Notes under the pieces: generated by a model
Database searches by the model: none
Told to the model about the DNA's origin: nothing
The model's input: only the letters and a program-made list of their open reading frames with translations
Made by a program: the position numbers and the translations under genes
Shown here: positions 7,360 through 12,735 of the stretch, piece after piece
Layout: every line of letters starts with the position of its first letter
Numbering within the stretch: the first letter of the stretch is position 1
NCBI GenBank assembly: GCA_036939755.1
Contig: JALLAZ010000693.1
Location: forward strand, 1-12,735
Length of the DNA: 12,735 bases
Source: Stephanodiscus triporus
Lineage: Eukaryota > Bacillariophyta > Thalassiosirophyceae > Thalassiosirales > Thalassiosiraceae
Reading direction: 5' to 3'

Positions 7360-8280
7360 ATGACGGTGGTCGTGGCCAGCACCGACGACGAAGCCGCTCG
7401 TCTGCCACACGCAACTAGCCTTTCGATAGATCGGGTCGAGCTCGACTTCGACGAACGGAAAGGGCAACGGCGCGGCGACAAGGCGAATAGCAAGAGGAGA
7501 CTTCCATCGTGGACGAAGACCCATATCCCTCAATGGGGTACACCGATTTCCGTTCCCGAATGGGATGATGACGAAATCATTCCCGACGGCAAGGGCGACG
7601 ACAACGGTGAGGACGACGAAGACAATGAAAATGACGCGGGTAGCTGCGATTATGTATCCGGACGGGAGGACCGGACAGATGAATATCGAATCAATAATGG
7701 CTGGGAGGTAAGGGTTGTCGTTTTCGGTTTTGTTGCTGTTGCGCATACTTTCGAAAATGCAATGTCGAGGATTAATGACAAAGAGCCACAACCTCACTTT
7801 CCATACATGTACACGAAAACGACACACATCGCATGAAAAGCGCAGGGCGCTGATCTATGTCATTCCAGGCATTCGCCGGTCAGAATCTCGCATTACGCCG
7901 TAACATACGCGCCATCCAGAGGGGGGGTCGGCACGGTCCTCACCGGCCTGTGCCACTTCACCGAGCGAGCCGAATCGCACAGGGGAAACTGCCACGGCGG
8001 ATCGATGACCTCCGTCGTGGACGACGTCGTCGGCTGGACCGCGTTCCATGTAACCGGGAGGTGTCGGCCGTGGAGTGGATACACGGTGCAGGTGAACGTT
8101 TCTTTGAAGTGTCCCATCGCCGTTGGATCGTACCTGAAGGTATGCGGCACCGTCGTCAAATGGGACGGAAGGAAGGTGTGGGTACATTCGAAGTTGATTT
8201 CTATGAAGGACGAGAATGAGATGGAAGAAATCGTGCACTGCGTCGGGGAGGGGCTGGTAATATTGAATAAGGACGTCTGA
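7360..8280 (+). CDS. Hotdog-fold thioesterase (THEM4/PaaI-like), 2 exons
   Basis: Exons are 7360-7707 and 7846-8280, joined at a phase-0 intron of 138 bp (donor GTAAGG, acceptor GCGCAG), for 260 residues. The start is the first in-frame ATG; the next methionine is residue 170, inside the domain. Residues 117-260 form one hotdog domain: the beta strand HYAVTYAPSRGG, then TGLCHFTERAESHRG, the helix motif HGGSMTSVVDDVVG (166-179), then YTVQVNVSLKCPI and GRKVWVHSKLIS. In THEM4-type enzymes the Asp ten residues into HGGxxxxxxD is catalytic; Asp175 occupies that place. Such enzymes hydrolyse acyl-CoA thioesters. Residues 1-116 form an unrecognised N-terminal region with a KRR basic patch, Trp-containing segments and an acidic run (about residues 78-100, with DDNGEDDEDNEND). 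It is rich in acidic residues and does not look like an obvious organelle transit peptide. The acceptor was chosen because it extends the domain in frame upstream. Confidence 0.85.
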
Positions 8281-8918
8281 ATTTTAGGATGAATTTAAAT
8301 TGGATGAGGATGATGTATTCTTCACTGCATTTCTTGGTTAACTCATTGCCGGATATAAATGAAGGTTCTGAGGTAGGAGGAGTTAATGGCTACGTGCTCT
8401 CCTACTCGCCATAATTCCATTGGTACCAAACATCTGCCTTTGTATTTGTTCAGTTTGCTTTGTGCATACTTATGGAGAGAAACTTAACAGTTCGTAGTTG
8501 GAGCTGAGTCGGGAGATCGAAAATACTATTCCCACGGATAGTATCCAACCGGATTCTTTACAAAGATTATTGACTCTTCATCATTTTTTCTACTCCATTA
8601 TTTCGTGTAATATGATACGAAGTTTTAAGTGTTCTCACTTTATGTCTCAAGCTCCCTCGAGGGAGATTCTCCCCGGGTAAACTCGTAATACATTTAGGAT
8701 TGAACACTTAATAGATTTGGATTCCAACTCATCAGAAAAAACAAAGGGGGAGAGACGTCAAGAGCTCTAGTAACCCGGTGAAGCTTGACTACCAGGGGAG
8801 GAAAAGTAGAGGAGGGAAAGCTTGCGAACAGGTTACAAATCGTAGTAGTTACCCGCAACCAGGCCGAAGACGTACGAAGGGGCATCATCGTCGCCCATTT
8901 TACTATCAATCCGAAACA
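8281..8918. other. Intergenic region with 14-bp perfect palindrome, no gene seen
   Basis: This 638-bp stretch lies between the thioesterase stop and the TMEM184-family start. Short open frames show no motif or bias. A perfect palindrome CTCCCTCGAGGGAG lies at 8652-8665. An open frame continues upstream of the chosen TMEM184 ATG but contains no earlier ATG, only GTG. Confidence 0.6.
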
Positions 8919-11025
8919 ATGGATAGATACAACGAGGCCCTCCACTCGACGTCGTCGTTGGAAAGCAACGACGAAAATGCAGGAAGGTGGGGCGACGCCT
9001 CTCCCCTTCGGACGCCGCCGACGACGGCCTGGGGAACGGACGATATGACCTTCATCCAAAAATACCTCAGCCGCATCGTAACGGCCATCTTGGCTGTATT
9101 ACTAGTCGGTCTGGTTTTCGTCCTGCTCCCGACCTATGCTGTGCACGCGGCCAAGGAAAGCCGATGGGACGAAACGTTGTATTGGACGGCCGGCGTTTTC
9201 GTCTTGGTTGCAGTACCGGTCAGCGCGCACGGGATCATCCAACATTTGGTCAATGTGAGATTATCGTTCTTGATAGATATCCCGGCACAATGATAAAGAG
9301 GGAATGAGGGTATGCCCACCTTTTTTCTTAAATTCATACTGTCTCTGACTGCACTCTACTTCTTGAACTCTCGACCCACTTGTCCAATGTGCGTAGTACT
9401 ACATGCCTCAAGTGCAGAAGGTGAGTACCGTTGCGTGTCACATTGCAATCGAACCTATTTTCGTATCTCTCATTTCTCTCGAACTTTCGTCGCCTGCATG
9501 AACAGTATGTCATCCGAATTTTATTCATGCCGCCAATCTTTTCGATCCAATCATGGTTCTCGCTATTCTACCATAGGCGAGTTCATTATTTATGATTCTA
9601 ATCGATGAACTCTCATGTCATGAATGAATCCCTCACCTTACCGTCCCAATTATACATGTGCAGTGCCGCGTTTTACATTCGATCATTTCGAGAACTATAC
9701 GAGGCATTCGTCTTGTCTTCGTTTCTTTACTATATCTTCGAATTACTGGGCGGGGAGGAGCAATTGGCTCTAAAACTACGCACCAGGGACGCCAAGTACG
9801 GCCGGCATGGTTTGATATCCCGTTTTTTCATTAAAGGGGATTGGCAGATGGGGCGTCCCTTCATGATGAATTGCAAGTTTGGAGTATTGCAGTACGTCCT
9901 TGTCAGGATCATCGCGACGATCGTCATGGTTGTATTGCAAAGTTTGGGCAAGTACCACCCGGAGGATTGGAGCTGGGATAGTCCGGCTATCTACATGGTC
10001 ATTCTTATTAACGTGAGGTGGGTTCGCCATGGTCTATGGCTCATAAATTTTCATTCAGACTTTCATCTCATCGTTTCTCTGCTTTTTTAGCATTGCGTAC
10101 GCAATGTATTGTTTGGTCAAGCTGTACTATGCCACCAAGGATGATTTGAAGGAATGGAATCCTTTGTGGAAATTCCTTTGCATCAAGGGGATTGTGAGTT
10201 CCTGTGTTACCTGAAGGAAAGTCTACGGATGTCTTCCTTAATGGTTCAATGTGTAGACTTCGATTGACCTACCGGACACTCATCACACTGTGTAGCATGC
10301 TTGATTGATCTGCTGACATTCTATTTCTTTCCTTCGTGTTTTTAGATCTTCTTCACTTTTTGGCAAGGCTTCCTCATTTCGATACTTCACTTTTTTGGCG
10401 TGCTTGGGGCAATAGGCGGTTGGGACTCTGAGCATGTTTCCGATGGACTTCAGGTAGGTCGGATAATCGCGCTCGTATTATTTTTTTTACCAGGGCCTAG
10501 CTTCATTTATCTTGTGACTTGTGTTGTCCTCTAATCAGGATTTCCTTCTCATAGTGGAAATGGGTAGGTTGAACATCGCTTTCGTCTTTCATGTTGCAAT
10601 CTTCAATTTATCCTCCCTTTTTTCACTCGTCATGTCTATCCTTAGTCTTCTTTGCGGTAGCCCACCGCTATGCATTCCCGCACACGGACTACATCCACTA
10701 TCTCCAACGTAATACATTGTCGACGCCTGGTAAATCTCGGCGAGGTCTTGACGCTGAAACTCTATTCCTTTTTGACCAAGACCACAACGCCATCAACGAT
10801 CCAAACTCTGTTGACATCGAATACGAGCCGCCTACTGTTCGACAATTGGACAGGCCCATGAGCGTGAGCCGTGCATTGATGGGGGTAGTCCCGAACGAGA
10901 CGCTTTCAGACATTGCTAGAATGGGCATCAGTGGGCTGATGGGTGATGGTAGTAGTGGAGGATCGCAAGGTCTGTCCGGGGAAGGCGAGATTGTTATCTC
11001 TAGGGATCATGCGGAGATGATATAG
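8919..11025 (+). CDS. TMEM184 / DUF300 (organic solute transporter alpha-like) membrane protein, 8 exons
   Basis: Exons are 8919-9254, 9397-9420, 9506-9576, 9664-10017, 10091-10193, 10346-10453, 10539-10563 and 10646-11025, encoding 466 residues. Introns are 142, 85, 87, 73, 152, 85 and 82 bp; the third is GC-AG. Family landmarks read through the junctions: the [24 protein letters not shown] helix region (89-112), YYMPQVQK (113-120), [20 protein letters not shown] (121-140), [20 protein letters not shown] (154-173), [10 protein letters not shown] (216-225), the [15 protein letters not shown] region (261-275), [12 protein letters not shown] (294-305) and [14 protein letters not shown] (339-352). 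Seven membrane spans are expected. The first 45 residues are polar and Ser/Thr-rich, and the last ~110 are a polar tail with no known motif. Relatives include animal TMEM184/OST-alpha and plant LAZ1, in endomembranes or vacuole; the substrate cannot be told from sequence. The ATG has context ACAATGG and is the first in frame. Confidence 0.92.
9397..9420 (+). other. 24-bp micro-exon of the TMEM184-family gene
   Basis: Eight codons, YYMPQVQK, are flanked by an acceptor GCGTAG and a donor GTGAGT, phase 0 on both sides. They supply the family's conserved HLxNYxxPxxQK step between helix 2 and the RIL helix. Without this exon the motif is lost, though the frame is kept. Confidence 0.85.
9577..9663 (+). 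other. GC-AG intron in the TMEM184-family gene
   Basis: Exon 3 must end in phase 2 and exon 4 begins T|GCCGCGTTTTAC after acceptor TGTGCAG. The only site giving phase 2 before the in-frame stop at 9592-9594 is TACCATAG|GCGAGT. No GT donor nearby fits. The joined product, [21 protein letters not shown], matches the family. GC donors with strong flanks are a known minor class of spliceosomal donors. Confidence 0.8.
10539..10563 (+). other. 25-bp micro-exon of the TMEM184-family gene
   Basis: It encodes DFLLIVEM plus one base, between acceptor CTAATCAG and donor GTAGGT. The split codon completes as Val341 with exon 8, giving [13 protein letters not shown], a conserved family segment. Its length is not a multiple of three, so skipping it would shift the frame. 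Confidence 0.85.
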
Positions 11026-12735
11026 CCGCTAGGTCGGACGAGGAGGAGGGGGCATTTACTGTCCCAATTGCCGGAGAGGAGTTATGCATTACTCAGCGAT
11101 ATATGGAGAGATGATGTTTGGATATGATGAGGTGGGACAGCTACTGCTCTATTACAGTTGAGAACTTAAAGGGGTCAATCAACTCGTAGTGTCAATGAGT
11201 TAAGCTAATGGTCACATTGTAGATTTATTTTGTGAAGTAATGATGAATTGCCGTTGTAGCAGAGAATATTCTGCTATTAGAATCTTCCACGCTTATGAGG
11301 TTTGAAGTGGGAGGTGATTCACCCTTCACCATGGTCAATTTGTGATGTGATTTGGATGTCAAAGGCCTGCTCATTGGTCCCATCAACAATCGTTTTCTTT
11401 TCCCCATTGCCAGAATGCCGATGCACGGCATCACATCTCCCTTCTTCCATCTTCCACGGCGTGTTCTTTCTCCACTCAACTCGAGGATAACCAAGTCGTC
11501 GGACGAGGGCAACGACAACGCATTCTTCCCTCCATCTTCCACCGCGCATTATCCTCTGCCCTAGTCCCGCGCCATTAGACGGACATCGTCAAAGCGACAT
11601 TGACCCGGCAACGGACGTCATCGTCTTCGTCGGCAACGACGCGAGCTTGGCGGACGTCTAGTCTCTGGCGCGCTGCGAGGACGGGCGGCGGCTGGCGGGG
11701 ACGCCCGTCGTCTTCCTCCATCCCGTCGTCGTCTCCCTTTATGCTCCTCTCCGCGCCATCGCATTGCGTCTTTCTCGTTGAACCCCGTGCCCCCGTCTTT
11801 GCGGTCCATATTGAGCTGAGTAAAGAAGTATTCTGCCACGACGCGAATGCCTCCTCCGCGTCTCTTCCTCCTCCAAAGCCGCCGTCGCATATTCTCTCCT
11901 ATGCCTCAAACGATCGTCGCGAAGGATCAGCCGTTCATCATTCTCATCATTCCCGACTACGATACTAGCGATGCCACCAACGGATGAAGACGGCAGTGTC
12001 ACCGCGGTGATCACGCCATAACCGTCTTGACAAATGGAATGGACGGCTGTGGTCCTCCTTCCCCCCCCTCGAGGCCTGTCTCATCTCTCTTATTGTAGGT
12101 AGATACCTCTTACCCTCTCCCCACCCACCCACCGGCAATATTCTTCCCGCCTGCATCATCTGATGTGGTGGCGTCATCGCCTCCTGCGAATAATTGGTCA
12201 CTTTGTGAAATTCTATCCATGTGGGTGGAAATACGATAAGTAAATACCATAATATGTAAGCTTTGGAATCATGTTCTAATAATGATTCGAAATCCCCTCT
12301 GCCCGACTCCGTCGGCACCAAAAGAGATGCTTCACGGTGAGTTTGGGGATTTTATTTCTACGAAAAGCTACGAGCGGACAGATGGCTTCGGTGATGAGGA
12401 TGTGGCTGAAATGACGAGTTGTGAGAGTTGTCGGAGGGGCCCTAACAACTCTCGCTGCTCTCTCTTCCATCATCTCCGCGTGACATCCATTGGAACTTCT
12501 TCCATCCATGAAAGGTGGCGCGCGGAGTTGAAATTTTTCCGGCCAATTCCCTCCTTGCTGCTGCCTCCAAAAATAACATCGAAAAGTGTACTCCTCTGTC
12601 TCACAATTATTCGTGTTTTTTGCCTCTCCGCGGTGCTTAAGGGACCGAGTCCCTATCTGCTGACTCATGACTGGAAGAGAGTGCGTCACTGGACTCCCAT
12701 CTGCTTAGTTCTGTAGTCGGATCAGAAGATCCTAA
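11026..12735. other. 1.7-kb region without a confident gene
   Basis: This stretch follows the TMEM184-family stop. Its open frames on both strands (for example 12282-12716 + and 12276-12689 -) overlap each other, lack recognisable motifs and show no consistent codon bias. A possible decayed coding region at 11491-11987 is listed separately. Two similar TCTTCC-rich segments occur near 11440-11470 and 11521-11555. A consensus donor GTGAGT lies at 12339 but no exon can be tied to it. Confidence 0.5.
11491..11987 (+). pseudogene. Possible decayed coding region, unrecognised (weak)
   Basis: On the plus strand one frame reads SDIDPATDVIVFVGNDASLADV, then a TAG stop (11656-11658), then in the same frame SLARCEDGRRLAGTPVVFLHPVV up to a TGA at 11779-11781. 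A second frame (11820-11987) ends TIVAKDQPFIILIIPDYDTSDATNG. Both use mostly C- and G-ending codons (ATC, GTC, TTC, AAC, GAC, AAG, TAC) like the confident genes here, and a pyrimidine-rich acceptor TCCTCTGCCCTAG ends at 11564. No family is recognised. The minus strand of the same stretch is also open with plausible residues (11739-12014), so the strand is uncertain and the whole may be chance in GC-rich sequence. Confidence 0.2.

Noticed and set aside
7857..8219. Arg-rich plus-strand frame overlapping the thioesterase domain
   Set aside because: It is out of frame with the clear hotdog motif HGGSMTSVVDDVVG and shows no family features.
12276..12716. Overlapping open frames of about 140 residues on both strands
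   Set aside because: Neither shows motifs, membrane topology or codon bias that would favour it; both are left unannotated.
1..12735. Bacterial defence system, CRISPR array, transposon or viral genes
   Set aside because: The architecture is eukaryotic with spliceosomal introns; no repeat-spacer array, transposase, integrase, terminal repeats or viral proteins were seen.

Overview
The window is nuclear eukaryotic DNA from an intron-bearing protist, most likely a diatom or a close stramenopile relative. The reasons are: spliceosomal introns of about 73-340 bp with GT-AG ends in four genes, no bacterial-style operons, a Sec13 orthologue and a TMEM184-family protein (both eukaryotic families), and a stand-alone protein made of repeated helicase-associated (HA) domains, a class known to be expanded in diatoms. 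The lineage call is inference. The eukaryotic call is well supported by exon models that restore conserved protein motifs in frame.

Layout from left to right. 1-275 holds a two-copy imperfect repeat with a small hairpin. 276-1502 (+) is an intronless four-helix membrane protein resembling bestrophin anion channels. 2052-3863 (-) is SEC13 in three exons, convergent with the first gene, with a Q/H-rich N-terminal extension and homopolymer insertions. 3864-5402 has no confident gene; it includes the SEC13 5' flank and one weak split-gene candidate. 5403-6959 (-) is a five-exon gene for a 377-residue protein with an N-terminal helix, three HA repeats, a basic patch and an acidic tail. 6960-7359 is the intergenic region between divergent genes and carries a duplicated purine-rich, hairpin-forming unit and a G13 run. 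7360-8280 (+) is a two-exon hotdog-fold thioesterase (THEM4/PaaI-like). 8919-11025 (+) is an eight-exon TMEM184/DUF300 protein with two micro-exons and a probable GC-AG intron. 11026-12735 has no confident gene, only a possible decayed coding stretch.

The genes do not form one pathway. Two relate to membranes (SEC13 in COPII coats and the nuclear pore; TMEM184 in endomembranes), one is a probable ion channel, one is an acyl-CoA hydrolase-like enzyme and one is a putative nuclear DNA-binding protein. I see no mobile element, CRISPR array, rRNA, convincing tRNA or defence-type system. The most interesting content is in gene structure: the GC-AG intron, the 24- and 25-bp exons, a 141-bp SEC13 intron that is open in frame, and competing splice sites. 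All exon boundaries were inferred by reading splice signals together with protein family motifs; no transcript data were available.
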